A stretch of DNA of 25,768 bases from CAZHBD01 sp964530555. GTDB lineage: Bacteria > Patescibacteriota > Saccharimonadia > Saccharimonadales > AWTP1-31. Below are positions 8,619-15,484 of the stretch, piece by piece. Both the position numbers and the translations under genes were made by a program. The notes beneath the pieces are model-generated. The model saw nothing but the letters and a program-made list of their open reading frames with translations, had not been told where the DNA came from and searched no databases. The stretch spans positions 1-25,768 of the forward strand of contig CAZHBD010000008.1 of the NCBI GenBank assembly GCA_964530555.1, written 5' to 3'. Numbering within the stretch: the first letter of the stretch is position 1; every line of letters begins with the position of its first letter.

Positions 8619-9645
8619 AAGATTGTAAGGCTTCGATGATATCGTCAATGTTGCCATCAAGGGCGCTGGGAATATTGCTTCGCGAAAAGCCGATACGATG
8701 GTCGGTGATGCGGTCTTGAGGGAAGTTATAGGTACGAATTTTTTCGCTGCGGTCGCCCGAGCCAATCAGCTTGCGGCGAGCATCGGACAGTTGCTTTTGT
8801 TCCTCTTCAATTTTCATTTGGAGCAAGCGTGAGCGTAAAACACCCATGGCTTTCTCCTTGTTCTTTATCTGGGATTTTTCGTCCTGACATGTAACAACCA
8901 GGCCAGTAGGCAGGTGCGTAATCCGAACGGCCGAATCGGTAGTGTTAACCGACTGACCGCCGTGGCCACTGCTGCGGTAGACATCAATTCGTAAATCACC
9001 GGGGTTGATTTCAACATCAGTCTCTTCGGCTTCGGGCAAAACCGAAACGGTTACGGTGCTGGTGTGAATTCGGCCTTGGCTTTCGGTTGATGGGACGCGC
9101 TGCACGCGGTGGACGCCAGCCTCGAATTTGAGATATTTGTAAACATCTACGCCACGAACAGCGAAGATAACTTCTTTAAAACCACCAACTTCGCTAGGGC
9201 TTTCATCAATCAGTTCAACTGCCAAACCCTTGAGTTCACTCCATCGAGTGTACATCCGGAACAGATCACCGGCAAATAAGCTCGCTTCGTCACCACCAGC
9301 AGCTGCACGGATTTCAACAATAGCGTCTCGTTCGTCGTTAGGATCTTTGGGAGTCAGCAGTTCGGCAAGTTCAGTCTCCACTGCCATAAGGCGGCTCTCA
9401 ATAGTTTCGAGCTCGCTTTTGGCGAGTTCAGCCAGTTCCTTATCATTATCAGCACTCATGTCTTGTGCGGCTTTTTGATCTCCGATGAGCCGCTGCTTTT
9501 GGTCAAACAAGTCAATAATTCTTTCTAACTCACTCTGACGACGTGCCAGTTTAGGGTAATCTTTGGAGCTAAAGATCGCCGGATCTTGTAGTCTAGCCTG
9601 AAGCTCAGTGAACTCTTGTCGTAATCGCTGTTCAGTTGTTTCCAT
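8584..9645 (-). CDS. prfA: Peptide chain release factor 1
   Basis: Class I release factor that reads UAA and UAG and hydrolyses peptidyl-tRNA. GGQ is at residues 229-231 in SGHGGQSVNTTDSAV. The codon-recognition tripeptide PST (185-187) in RVPSTESQGRIH fits the PxT motif of RF1, not the SPF of RF2. At 353 residues it is standard length. It ends in TGA, a codon RF1 does not read, so the standard code and a separate RF2 are expected. The ATG has GGAGG at good spacing, but a -10-like TATACT also lies only 10 nt upstream, so a leaderless start is an alternative. prmC follows with overlap. Confidence 0.96.
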   Translation of the reverse strand: METTEQRLRQEFTELQARLQDPAIFSSKDYPKLARRQSELERIIDLFDQKQRLIGDQKAAQDMSADNDKELAELAKSELETIESRLMAVETELAELLTPKDPNDERDAIVEIRAAAGGDEASLFAGDLFRMYTRWSELKGLAVELIDESPSEVGGFKEVIFAVRGVDVYKYLKFEAGVHRVQRVPSTESQGRIHTSTVTVSVLPEAEETDVEINPGDLRIDVYRSSGHGGQSVNTTDSAVRITHLPTGLVVTCQDEKSQIKNKEKAMGVLRSRLLQMKIEEEQKQLSDARRKLIGSGDRSEKIRTYNFPQDRITDHRIGFSRSNIPSALDGNIDDIIEALQSYEQQIEASERS

Positions 9646-9655
9646 AGTTTCCTCC

Positions 9656-9661
9656 AGTATA
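9656..9661 (-). promoter_or_regulatory. Possible -10 element of prfA
   Basis: TATACT on the minus strand lies 10 nt before the prfA ATG, directly after the T-run of the rpmE terminator. The GGAGG Shine-Dalgarno falls in the gap between it and the ATG, so either this is the promoter of a near-leaderless message or prfA is transcribed by read-through from rpmE. Confidence 0.35.
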
Positions 9662-9698
9662 AAAGAAAAACAGCCTGGAACATAAACTTCAGGCTGTT
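9661..9698 (-). terminator. Rho-independent terminator of rpmE
   Basis: On the minus strand a perfect 9-bp stem, AACAGCCTG with CAGGCTGTT, closes a 12-nt loop. A T-rich run follows at 9668-9661. It sits between rpmE and prfA. Confidence 0.8.
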
Positions 9699-9711
9699 TC
9701 GGTAGGGCTAC

Positions 9712-10056
9712 TTATCGTTTTGTTGCTGGAGCACCAATCTTTTGGGCTTCAGGCTGCTTCTTGGTGCGCGACTTACTGGCACGGGCGACTGCAGCCTCTT
9801 TCTTCTTGGCCGCAGCAGCGGCACGAGCTTTGAAGCGGTCGACACGGCCTTCGATGTCAACAAGTTTTTCCTGACCAGTAAAGAACGGGTGAGAAGCGCT
9901 GCTAATATGCACGCTCACTAGTGGATATTCCTTGCCATCGGTATACTTGACGGTTTCATCGCTCGCAACAGTTGAGCGCGTTAAAAACATCTCACCATTG
10001 TTGAGGTCTTTAAAAACAACTAAGCGGTAGTTATCAGGATGTAAATCTTTTTTCAT
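9712..10056 (-). CDS. rpmE2: 50S ribosomal protein L31 type B (bL31) with basic C-terminal extension
   Basis: Large-subunit protein at the subunit bridge. MKKDLHPDNYRLVVFKD and SHPFFTGQEKLVDIEGRVDRF are the L31 signature. The zinc-binding CxxC is absent, which is type B and suits zinc-poor growth. About 35 residues of Ala/Lys-rich extension follow the core (114 in total against about 80). I chose the ATG at 10056 because the L31 family starts there. A longer in-frame ATG at 10113 lies upstream of a perfect promoter and is not credible. The ATG is only 12 nt from the -10, giving a leader of about 6 nt. Confidence 0.93.
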   Translation of the reverse strand: MKKDLHPDNYRLVVFKDLNNGEMFLTRSTVASDETVKYTDGKEYPLVSVHISSASHPFFTGQEKLVDIEGRVDRFKARAAAAAKKKEAAVARASKSRTKKQPEAQKIGAPATKR

Positions 10057-10068
10057 AGACAAGTGACG

Positions 10069-10097
10069 ATTATACACATCTGTCCGACTTCGGTCAA
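10069..10097 (-). promoter_or_regulatory. Strong promoter of rpmE
   Basis: On the minus strand TTGACC (10097-10092) and TATAAT (10074-10069) are exactly 17 bp apart, the best complete sigma-70-type promoter in the window. Transcription should begin about 6 nt before the rpmE ATG. Confidence 0.8.
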
Positions 10098-10104
10098 GAC
10101 AGAC

Positions 10105-10133
10105 TTGCACCACTAGATCGTATCTGTTATTAT
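10105..10133 (+). promoter_or_regulatory. Promoter of the rpsB operon
   Basis: TTGCAC (10105-10110), a 17-bp spacer and TATTAT (10128-10133) preceded by TGT as an extended -10. It is back to back with the rpmE promoter, with only 7 bp between the two -35 elements. Confidence 0.7.
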
Positions 10134-10139
10134 TACAAG

Positions 10140-10233
10140 CACAATATTAGTAAGCAGGTGAGTGAAAAATCCTCTTGGCCTGGCCCGTGCAGGGAAGGTT
10201 TGAGCAGTACTCTACCGAAGCGAAAGGATTACC
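10140..10233 (+). promoter_or_regulatory. Long structured leader of rpsB
   Basis: About 94 nt separate the predicted transcription start from the rpsB ATG, unusual in a window where many leaders are nearly absent. Positions 10172-10204 can fold into one long hairpin: CTC with GAG, GGCC with GGTT (two G-T wobbles) and CCC with GGG around a 5-nt loop, separated by small internal loops. AAAGGA precedes the start codon. By analogy with S2 autoregulation in other bacteria this could be a ribosomal protein binding site; that is inference. Confidence 0.4.
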
Positions 10234-10968
10234 ATGGCATCAACAGATGTTGATATTAAACAACTTTTAGAAGCTGGCGCACATTTTGGTCACAAGACTA
10301 GTCGTTGGCACCCCAAAATGGCGCCATATATTCACAGCAAGCGCGAAGGAACCCATATTATCGATTTAACCAAGACGGTTGACGCTCTTGAGGACGCGCT
10401 AGCATTCCTGGAGAAAACTGCTGGCGAGGGCAAGCAGGTACTGTTTGTTGGCACCAAACGACAAGCCAAGGAAGTAATCAAACAGGCTGCCGAAGAGGCT
10501 GGAATGCCCTATGTCGTTGAACGTTGGCTGGGTGGAATGCTTACCAACCAAAGCACTATCAGTGGCCGTATTAAGCACCTTAAAGACCTCGAAGTGCATA
10601 TGGACTCCGGTTCGTTTGCGAACAAGTACAACAAGCTTGAGATTCAGCGCTTTCAGGAGGAAATCGATCAGATGAACTTCCTGTACGGAGGTATTAAGCA
10701 TATGGCCGCTAAGCCAGGTGCCTTATTTATCGTCGATATCATTGCTGAAGCCAATGCAGTGCGTGAGGCTCATAAGCTTGGCGTTCCAATCGTGGCGGTC
10801 GTAGATACCAACGCCGATCCTAGTGCGGTTACCTACCCAATTCCAGCTAATGACGATGCAATTAAGACCATCCAGCTTATTACGGACTATGTAAAGCAAG
10901 CAGTTCTTAAGGGCAAGGCAAAATTAAAAACCACAGCCGCAGACCCTAAAGCTGAAACAAAGGATTAG
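10234..10968 (+). CDS. rpsB: 30S ribosomal protein S2 (uS2)
   Basis: Small-subunit protein. LLEAGAHFGHKTSRWHPKMAPYI at the N-terminus (about 11-33), FVGTKRQAKE, ERWLGGMLTNQSTI and IVAVVDTNADPSAVTYPIPANDDA are all classic S2 blocks. At 244 residues it is normal length, ending in a Lys/Ala-rich tail. The ATG has AAAGGA upstream. It heads an operon with a small unknown gene 3 bp after its stop and then tsf. Confidence 0.97.
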   Translation: MASTDVDIKQLLEAGAHFGHKTSRWHPKMAPYIHSKREGTHIIDLTKTVDALEDALAFLEKTAGEGKQVLFVGTKRQAKEVIKQAAEEAGMPYVVERWLGGMLTNQSTISGRIKHLKDLEVHMDSGSFANKYNKLEIQRFQEEIDQMNFLYGGIKHMAAKPGALFIVDIIAEANAVREAHKLGVPIVAVVDTNADPSAVTYPIPANDDAIKTIQLITDYVKQAVLKGKAKLKTTAADPKAETKD

Positions 10969-10971
10969 GGT

Positions 10972-11202
10972 GTGCCTGGTCTAGAGGAAAATGAACAGGT
11001 CATTTCAGATGCCCTCCGGGTAACACAGGAGTGGCTCACTCGGGGATTTACTTTCGAGGCCAGTCTAACCATGGGAGCCTTAGAGGCAATGGTGGCTGCA
11101 GACGAGAGGGACGGAATGCCTCCGGCACTTCTCATGGCACCTGAAGCGCTTGATCAAGTCGCAGCAATATTAGGTAGAACGGCAAAAGTACTAACTCAGT
11201 AA
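10972..11202 (+). CDS. Small acidic protein of unknown function between rpsB and tsf
   Basis: I recognise no family. The 76 residues are acidic and predicted mostly helical, with no cysteine, signal peptide or membrane segment. They include EENEQVISDALRVTQEWLTR and a methionine-rich GMPPALLMAPEALD near the end. The start is GTG, supported by AAAGGA at 10959-10964 with a 7-nt gap. The stop of rpsB lies 3 bp upstream, and tsf begins 16 bp downstream with its own Shine-Dalgarno. The tight packing and good ribosome site argue that it is real and co-expressed with S2 and EF-Ts, perhaps in translation; that role is only positional inference. Confidence 0.7.
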   Translation: MPGLEENEQVISDALRVTQEWLTRGFTFEASLTMGALEAMVAADERDGMPPALLMAPEALDQVAAILGRTAKVLTQ

Positions 11203-11218
11203 TAAATAGGAGAAGGAT

Positions 11219-11818
11219 ATGGCAATATCATTAGAAGATGTAAAACGATTAAAGAATCTTACGGGCGTTGGTCTGACAGACGCTAAAAAGGCTCTGGAAG
11301 AGGCTGGTGGAGATTTTGATAAAGCCCTTGAAGCGATGCGTAAAAAAGGCCTGACCAAGGCCGAAAAACGAGGGGAGCGCGAAGCTCGTGCTGGTGTGGT
11401 TGGGACCTATAACCATGACAGCCGCATTGGCGTTTTAGTTGAAGTAAACTGCGAGACTGACTTCGTAGCCCGAAATGAGATATTTGTAGATCTTGTGAAA
11501 GACCTCGCGATGCACATCGCCGCGGCTGCTCCAGAGTATGTATCTAGCGATAATATCCCAGCCGAAATCCGCAACAAAGCACAAGTCGAGTTTACGGAAA
11601 AGGCGAAAGCTGAAGGTAAACCAGAGAACATGCTCGACAAGATTGTCGATGGCATGCTTGCTAAGCACTTTGCTGAGAAGTGTTTATTAGATCAGCCATT
11701 TGTTAAGAACCCAGATATTACCGTTGACCAATTGGTTAAAGAGCATATTGCTAAGCTGGGTGAAAACATTGTGGTTCGTCGTTTTGCTCGTCTAGCTCTA
11801 GGTGAAGTTGAAGCCTGA
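11219..11818 (+). CDS. tsf: Elongation factor Ts
   Basis: Nucleotide exchange factor for EF-Tu. The N-terminal UBA-like domain has VKRLKNLTGVGLTDAKKALEEAGG and DFDKALEAMRKKGL (about residues 8-45). The core begins with VEVNCETDFVARN near residue 74. At 199 residues it is the short form with one core subdomain, against about 280 in E. coli; it resembles the compact EF-Ts of Thermus and many small genomes. AGGAGAAGG precedes the ATG. It ends in TGA. pyrH, the usual neighbour between tsf and frr, is not here. Confidence 0.96.
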   Translation: MAISLEDVKRLKNLTGVGLTDAKKALEEAGGDFDKALEAMRKKGLTKAEKRGEREARAGVVGTYNHDSRIGVLVEVNCETDFVARNEIFVDLVKDLAMHIAAAAPEYVSSDNIPAEIRNKAQVEFTEKAKAEGKPENMLDKIVDGMLAKHFAEKCLLDQPFVKNPDITVDQLVKEHIAKLGENIVVRRFARLALGEVEA

Positions 11819-11847
11819 CCCAGGGTTCGTTCTCCGTGGACGGCTAT

Positions 11848-11880
11848 TCTTTGACAGCACCAAATGACATGGTGCAAGGG
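11848..11880 (+). terminator. Weak hairpin after tsf, possible terminator
   Basis: GCACCA and TGGTGC form a 6-bp stem around AATGACA at about 11857-11875, with partly complementary flanks (CTTTG and CAAGG). The T-run that should follow is absent, so termination is uncertain. Confidence 0.25.
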
Positions 11881-11892
11881 CTCTTTACGCAG

Positions 11893-11898
11893 TATAAT
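11893..11898 (+). promoter_or_regulatory. -10 element of frr
   Basis: A consensus TATAAT lies 29 nt before the frr ATG, leaving a leader of about 23 nt. A weak AGCAGGA lies within it. No good -35 is seen at 17 bp. Confidence 0.5.
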
Positions 11899-11927
11899 AA
11901 CCTGAGAAATAAGCAGGACAGCATTCT

Positions 11928-12491
11928 ATGAACCCACAGCAAATAATCGAAGATACGAAGCAGAAACTTAGCCAGGCAGCAAGCCACTTCAGTGAAGACC
12001 TAAAGAAACTACGTACTGGTCGTGCCAATGCGGGCATGCTTGATGGTGTGATGGTGGAGGTGTATGGGACCAGCATGCCACTCAATCAAGTTGCTTCTGT
12101 TGCTACGCCCGAATCCCAGCTGCTTCAGATTACGCCGTTTGACCCTAACAATCTGCAGGCTATTACCACAGCTATTCGCGATAACCAGTCGCTAGGACTT
12201 AACCCGGCAGATGATGGGCGCGTGGTTCGGGTGCCAATCCCACCCCTTACTGAGGAGCGGCGTCGTGAGATTACCAAACAGGTGGGCGCCAAGCAGGAAG
12301 AGTGTATGGTGCGTTTGCGTAATATCCGCCACGAATCGCTTGACCGGATAGAAAAAGCCAAGAAAGACAAAGAGATCGGTGAAGATGATGCTAAACGGCT
12401 GACTCAACAAATCGAAGATGCAATGAACAACACTAAGGCTGCGGTTGAAGCTTCGGCCAAAGTTAAAGAACAAGAAATAATGACTGTTTAA
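11928..12491 (+). CDS. frr: Ribosome recycling factor
   Basis: Works with EF-G to split post-termination ribosomes. Family blocks are LKKLRTGRANAGMLDGVMVEVYG (about 25-47), TPFDPNNLQAI and a C-terminal helical domain with IPPLTEERRREITKQV and the conserved RNIRHESLDRIEKAKKDKEIGEDD. At 187 residues it is the standard length. It has its own -10 and is followed closely by uppS, whose promoter starts 12 bp after the frr stop. Confidence 0.97.
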   Translation: MNPQQIIEDTKQKLSQAASHFSEDLKKLRTGRANAGMLDGVMVEVYGTSMPLNQVASVATPESQLLQITPFDPNNLQAITTAIRDNQSLGLNPADDGRVVRVPIPPLTEERRREITKQVGAKQEECMVRLRNIRHESLDRIEKAKKDKEIGEDDAKRLTQQIEDAMNNTKAAVEASAKVKEQEIMTV

Positions 12492-12502
12492 AAGCTGCAG
12501 GG

Positions 12503-12508
12503 TATAAT
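12503..12508 (+). promoter_or_regulatory. Promoter -10 of uppS (leaderless type)
   Basis: TATAAT ends 8 nt before the ATG at 12517, so the message would carry only one or two untranslated bases. ATGACT at 12480-12485 is a partial -35 at exactly 17 bp, inside the end of frr. A TTG overlapping the last T of the hexamer is in frame with uppS but is not a credible start. Confidence 0.6.
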
Positions 12509-12516
12509 TGGGGGAC

Positions 12517-13212
12517 ATGTCACAAACTTCAGCTGCTTCTACGCCAGTACACCTAGGGCTTATTCTTGACGGGAACCGCCGTTGGGCAAAAGCGCACCAG
12601 TTACCAACATTTGAGGGGCATCGTAAGGGCTATGAGAATCTGAAAACAATTGCCCGAGCAGCGCATCGCAAAGGCGTTCAATATGTCAGTGCCTATGTTT
12701 TTTCGACCGAAAACTGGAACCGCAGTAAAGAAGAGGTTGATTACCTGATGCAACTTCTCCTATGGGTTTCAAAGAATGAAGTAAAAGAACTCGACAAAGA
12801 AAACGTCAGAGTTCTGTTTGCTGGAAGCAAAGAGAGATTGCAGCCAAAAATCGTTAAAGCGATAGCGGACGCTGAGGCACGAACTCGAAACAATACGGGT
12901 GGAACGCTACTACTCTGCCTTAACTACGGGGGGCATGAGGAGATTATAACGGCTGCTAATAAAGCTATATCTGGAGGGGCAACAGAGCTTAGTGCTGAGC
13001 TGATTGAACAAAATTTGTATGCACCTGACGTACCGGACGTCGATCTGTTAGTAAGAACTTCTGGAGAGCAGCGCATCAGTAATTTTATGCTGTGGCGTGC
13101 GGCGTATAGTGAACTCTACTTCAGCCCCAAAATGTGGCCAGAATTTGACGAAGCAGATCTAGACGACGCACTAGAAGAGTTTAGCCATCGGCATAGGAGG
13201 TTTGGAAAATAA
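12517..13212 (+). CDS. uppS: Isoprenyl transferase, undecaprenyl diphosphate synthase family
   Basis: Cis-prenyltransferase that builds the C55 lipid carrier for cell-wall precursors. LDGNRRWAK holds the catalytic Asp18. FSTENWNRS follows, and the C-terminal RTSGEQRISNFMLWRAAYSE block binds substrate and magnesium. From the ATG at 12517 it is 231 residues, the family length. This start fits the -10 spacing, while the in-frame TTG at 12508 overlaps the -10. Its stop overlaps the rseP start (TAATG). The neighbours cdsA and dxr that commonly sit between uppS and rseP are missing. Confidence 0.95.
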   Translation: MSQTSAASTPVHLGLILDGNRRWAKAHQLPTFEGHRKGYENLKTIARAAHRKGVQYVSAYVFSTENWNRSKEEVDYLMQLLLWVSKNEVKELDKENVRVLFAGSKERLQPKIVKAIADAEARTRNNTGGTLLLCLNYGGHEEIITAANKAISGGATELSAELIEQNLYAPDVPDVDLLVRTSGEQRISNFMLWRAAYSELYFSPKMWPEFDEADLDDALEEFSHRHRRFGK

Positions 13213-14345
13213 TGTCAGGATTATTGCTAGCGTTGGGACTGATATTATTCGTATGTCTGGTCGTTGTTCATGAATTTGGCCATTTCTTGGCAGCTCGACG
13301 GGGCGGTGTAGAGGTTGAGGAATTTGGTATTGGGTTTCCGCCGCGAGCCTGGGGTCGAAAGCTCAAGAGTGGTATGTTATTGTCGATAAATTGGCTGCCA
13401 CTTGGTGGTTTTGTCAGGCTGAAAGGTGAGCATGACGCCGACACACATCAAGGTAGCTTTGGTGCGGCAAGCCTGTCGACCAAAGTCAAAATCATGGTGG
13501 CGGGAGTCGGCATGAATCTCCTGACAGCATTTTTACTTTTTACATTTTTGGCACTGGTTGGTATGCCAAAACTGATAGATAATCAGTTTACGGTCGAGCG
13601 AGATACGAAACAGCTAAAAAATAGTGTCCTAGTCGGTTACGTTGAGGAGAATTCCCCAGCTAGTAAAGCTGGTCTGCGCCAGCGTGACGAGATTATTTCG
13701 GTCAATGGAGTTACAGGCGCCACAGGAGCAACACGTATATCGACGCAAGAACAGTTACCTGAAGTCACACGTGCTTTACAAGGACAGAAGGTAAATGTGG
13801 AGATACGGCGTGGCGGTAAGCTGCAGACTTTACATACGCAACTGCGCAGTACCGCGGAAGTAGATGCCAGTAAGAAAACCGCTGAGCCCAAAGGCTACCT
13901 GGGAATTACGCCTACCGAACTTACGATCAATCGTTCGTCCTGGTCTGCGCCGATTGTGGCGGCTGGACTCATCAAACAACTGACGCAATTGACTTTGCAA
14001 GGGATTGGCCATGCGCTGGGCGGATTGTTTCAGGGTAACGTTAGCCAGGCTAGTTCGCAGGTTTCGGGGCCGGTTGGCGTCTTCGTTCTCCTGAAGGACG
14101 GCAGTCTGTTGGGGTACCAGTTTGTGCTCATGATTATTGCTATCATCTCCTTAACGCTTGCGATCATGAATGTCTTGCCCATACCGGCGCTTGATGGTGG
14201 CAAGTTGTTCGTTATGATGGTGTATCGAGCGTTACACAAGCGCTTAACACCTTTTGCCGAAGATCGAATCCATGGGACTGGTTTTGCGCTGTTGATGCTA
14301 TTGTTTGTCCTAATAACTGTAGTAGATATTAAGAGGTTTTGGTAG
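13212..14345 (+). CDS. rseP: RseP-type site-2 zinc metalloprotease (M50) with PDZ domain
   Basis: Intramembrane protease that cleaves single-span membrane proteins such as anti-sigma factors or leftover signal peptides. HEFGH at residues 20-24 in the first membrane segment binds zinc. A PDZ domain (about 130-210) has NSPASKAGLRQRDEIISVNG. The second metal motif is ALDGG with Asp328 in LPIPALDGGKLF. Membrane segments lie at about 4-22, 95-120, 300-322 and 353-373. At 377 residues it is normal for a one-PDZ form. It starts by 1-bp overlap with uppS and is followed by the CPBP gene, giving two intramembrane proteases in a row. Confidence 0.94.
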   Translation: MSGLLLALGLILFVCLVVVHEFGHFLAARRGGVEVEEFGIGFPPRAWGRKLKSGMLLSINWLPLGGFVRLKGEHDADTHQGSFGAASLSTKVKIMVAGVGMNLLTAFLLFTFLALVGMPKLIDNQFTVERDTKQLKNSVLVGYVEENSPASKAGLRQRDEIISVNGVTGATGATRISTQEQLPEVTRALQGQKVNVEIRRGGKLQTLHTQLRSTAEVDASKKTAEPKGYLGITPTELTINRSSWSAPIVAAGLIKQLTQLTLQGIGHALGGLFQGNVSQASSQVSGPVGVFVLLKDGSLLGYQFVLMIIAIISLTLAIMNVLPIPALDGGKLFVMMVYRALHKRLTPFAEDRIHGTGFALLMLLFVLITVVDIKRFW

Positions 14346-14347
14346 CA

Positions 14348-15187
14348 ATGTTTGTGAACGGTCTACTGGCCTTCCCGTTGATCGCGATAGCGGCCTATGG
14401 ATTGGTTCGATTTTTTGCAGTGCCTTCGAAACAGGAGACAAGCGATGTGCCGAAGCATCGCACGAACATGGCATTGGAAGTTGTGGCTATCGCAGTATTT
14501 ATCTATTTCTTTTCGCAGATTGCTGGGTACCTTGTGGCCGATCGAGCGGCACGACTAGTTTCCCGAACCCCTGAGTGGTTACAAAATTCAGTAACTGGCC
14601 AATTTTTCTTGATCCTCACCGTAGAAGTACTAACGCTCGGGCTACTGTTCTGGTTTTTGCGACGCCGCGGCCAAAAGTTAGCAGATATCGGCTTGAAGGA
14701 CAAGCCAAGTATCACTGATATAGGGTACATTCTGATCGGTTATTTAGTGTATTTTGTTGCGTATCTCATGCTGGTGAGTCTCATCAAGGTGCTAGTGCCG
14801 GCCTTAAATGTCAATCAGGCGCAGCAGATTGGCTTTGAGCAAGCACAGGGTGGTCAGTTAGCCCTGGTATTTGTTAGTCTGGTGATCTTGCCACCAGTTA
14901 CCGAAGAGATACTGATGCGCGGCTTTTTGTATTCGGGCTTAAAGCGTTCGCTGCCACAACATTCTGCGACAGTCATTACTAGTATGTTGTTCGCGGCAGC
15001 CCATCTGCAGGCAGGTTCCGGTGCGCCGTTGTTGTGGGTGGCCGCAATTGATACATTTGTACTATCTTTGATACTGATCCAGCTTCGTGAGCGCACAGGT
15101 GGTAAACTATGGGCGCCCATGGGATTGCACGCGCTCAAGAATGGTATCGCCTTCATCGGACTGTTCGTTCTGCATGTTGCTAAATAA
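14348..15187 (+). CDS. CPBP family intramembrane metalloprotease (CAAX/Abi type)
   Basis: Glutamic-type intramembrane protease fold of the Rce1/CPBP family. The three motifs are present: TEEILMRGFLY with the Glu-Glu and Arg at about 186-191, MLFAAAHLQ with its His, and GLHALKNG with His and Asn near the C-terminus. About seven to eight membrane segments span the 279 residues. I chose the ATG at 14348, 2 bp after the rseP stop. AAGAGG at 14331-14336 is 11 nt upstream of it, whereas the in-frame TTG at 14339 would be only 2 nt from it. In other bacteria such proteins act in peptide processing or bacteriocin self-immunity; the substrate here is unknown. Confidence 0.85.
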   Translation: MFVNGLLAFPLIAIAAYGLVRFFAVPSKQETSDVPKHRTNMALEVVAIAVFIYFFSQIAGYLVADRAARLVSRTPEWLQNSVTGQFFLILTVEVLTLGLLFWFLRRRGQKLADIGLKDKPSITDIGYILIGYLVYFVAYLMLVSLIKVLVPALNVNQAQQIGFEQAQGGQLALVFVSLVILPPVTEEILMRGFLYSGLKRSLPQHSATVITSMLFAAAHLQAGSGAPLLWVAAIDTFVLSLILIQLRERTGGKLWAPMGLHALKNGIAFIGLFVLHVAK

Positions 15188-15195
15188 CTAAAACG

Positions 15196-15204
15196 TGATA
15201 TTAT
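15196..15204 (+). promoter_or_regulatory. Extended -10 promoter in the gap after the CPBP gene
   Basis: TGA followed by TATTAT (15199-15204) is an extended -10. It lies 6 nt before an ATG at 15211 and about 107 bp before a strong terminator, so it would produce a short transcript of about 120 nt. Confidence 0.5.
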
Positions 15205-15210
15205 TTACAT

Positions 15211-15332
15211 ATGTTTTTGCAAGAAATGCTTAATTTTACTCCGCCAGCCCCAGTCTGACACTGGAGGCTATGCTAACTTTTGCAAAATAACTAAATAATC
15301 AGCGACAAGAACGGCCTCCAGGCCGTTTTTTA
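15211..15332 (+). ncRNA. Candidate small structured RNA or mini-mRNA
   Basis: This gene-poor stretch looks like a self-contained unit: promoter, about 120 nt, terminator. An 8-bp closing stem pairs TTTTGCAA (15215-15222) with TTGCAAAA (15280-15287). Inside it, 15246-15269 forms a 9-bp hairpin (AGCC with GGCT, CCAGT with ACTGG, one bulged A, loop CTGAC). The transcript could also encode a 15-residue leaderless peptide, ATG 15211 to TGA 15258, rich in proline at its end (TPPAPV). A +1 shift at that TGA, which is followed by C as in the prfB recoding site, would extend it to 28 residues. I do not match it to a known RNA family; it is not tmRNA, SRP RNA or tRNA by signature. Confidence 0.35.
15311..15332 (+). 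terminator. Rho-independent terminator
   Basis: ACGGCC (15311-15316), a TCCA loop and GGCCGT (15321-15326) form a strong stem, with a continuous T-run from 15326 to 15331. An outer pair, ACAAGA with TCTTGT, could extend the structure. It separates the candidate small RNA from the next gene. Confidence 0.85.
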
Positions 15333-15337
15333 TATCT

Positions 15338-15346
15338 TGTTACTAT
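15338..15346 (+). promoter_or_regulatory. Extended -10 promoter upstream of the unknown gene and proS
   Basis: TGT plus TACTAT (15341-15346) matches the form of the rplU promoter. An ATG lies 10 nt downstream at 15357, consistent with the leaderless spacing seen elsewhere, but that ATG is out of frame with the long open frame that follows. Confidence 0.45.
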
Positions 15347-15484
15347 TGGAGAGACTATGGAAACGACGAGAATATTGCATGGCACAGAGAAGTACTGCAA
15401 ACACAAGGTTGGCGTCAAGCAGTAGCCAACCTGGGGCTCACAGAGTACGAACTGTCGGATAGTAGCTGCATTGTAGGAGTAGGT

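Noticed and set aside
8619..8765. Longer PrmC reading starting at 8765
   Set aside because: It would add 49 residues overlapping prfA; the ATG at 8618 gives the family length and N-terminus.
10057..10113. Longer L31 reading starting at 10113
   Set aside because: The added 19 residues are unlike L31, and the ATG lies upstream of a perfect TTGACC-17-TATAAT promoter that would not transcribe it.
11819..11850. Possible tRNA T-arm (GGGTTCGTTCTCC)
   Set aside because: The T-loop does not fit the consensus, and the upstream sequence is tsf coding sequence with no acceptor or anticodon arms.
15359..15385. tmRNA-like tag (reads GNDEN, similar to the ANDEN of tag peptides)
   Set aside because: There is no tRNA-like 5' or 3' end, no CCA region and no stop shortly after; the resemblance is chance within a longer open frame.
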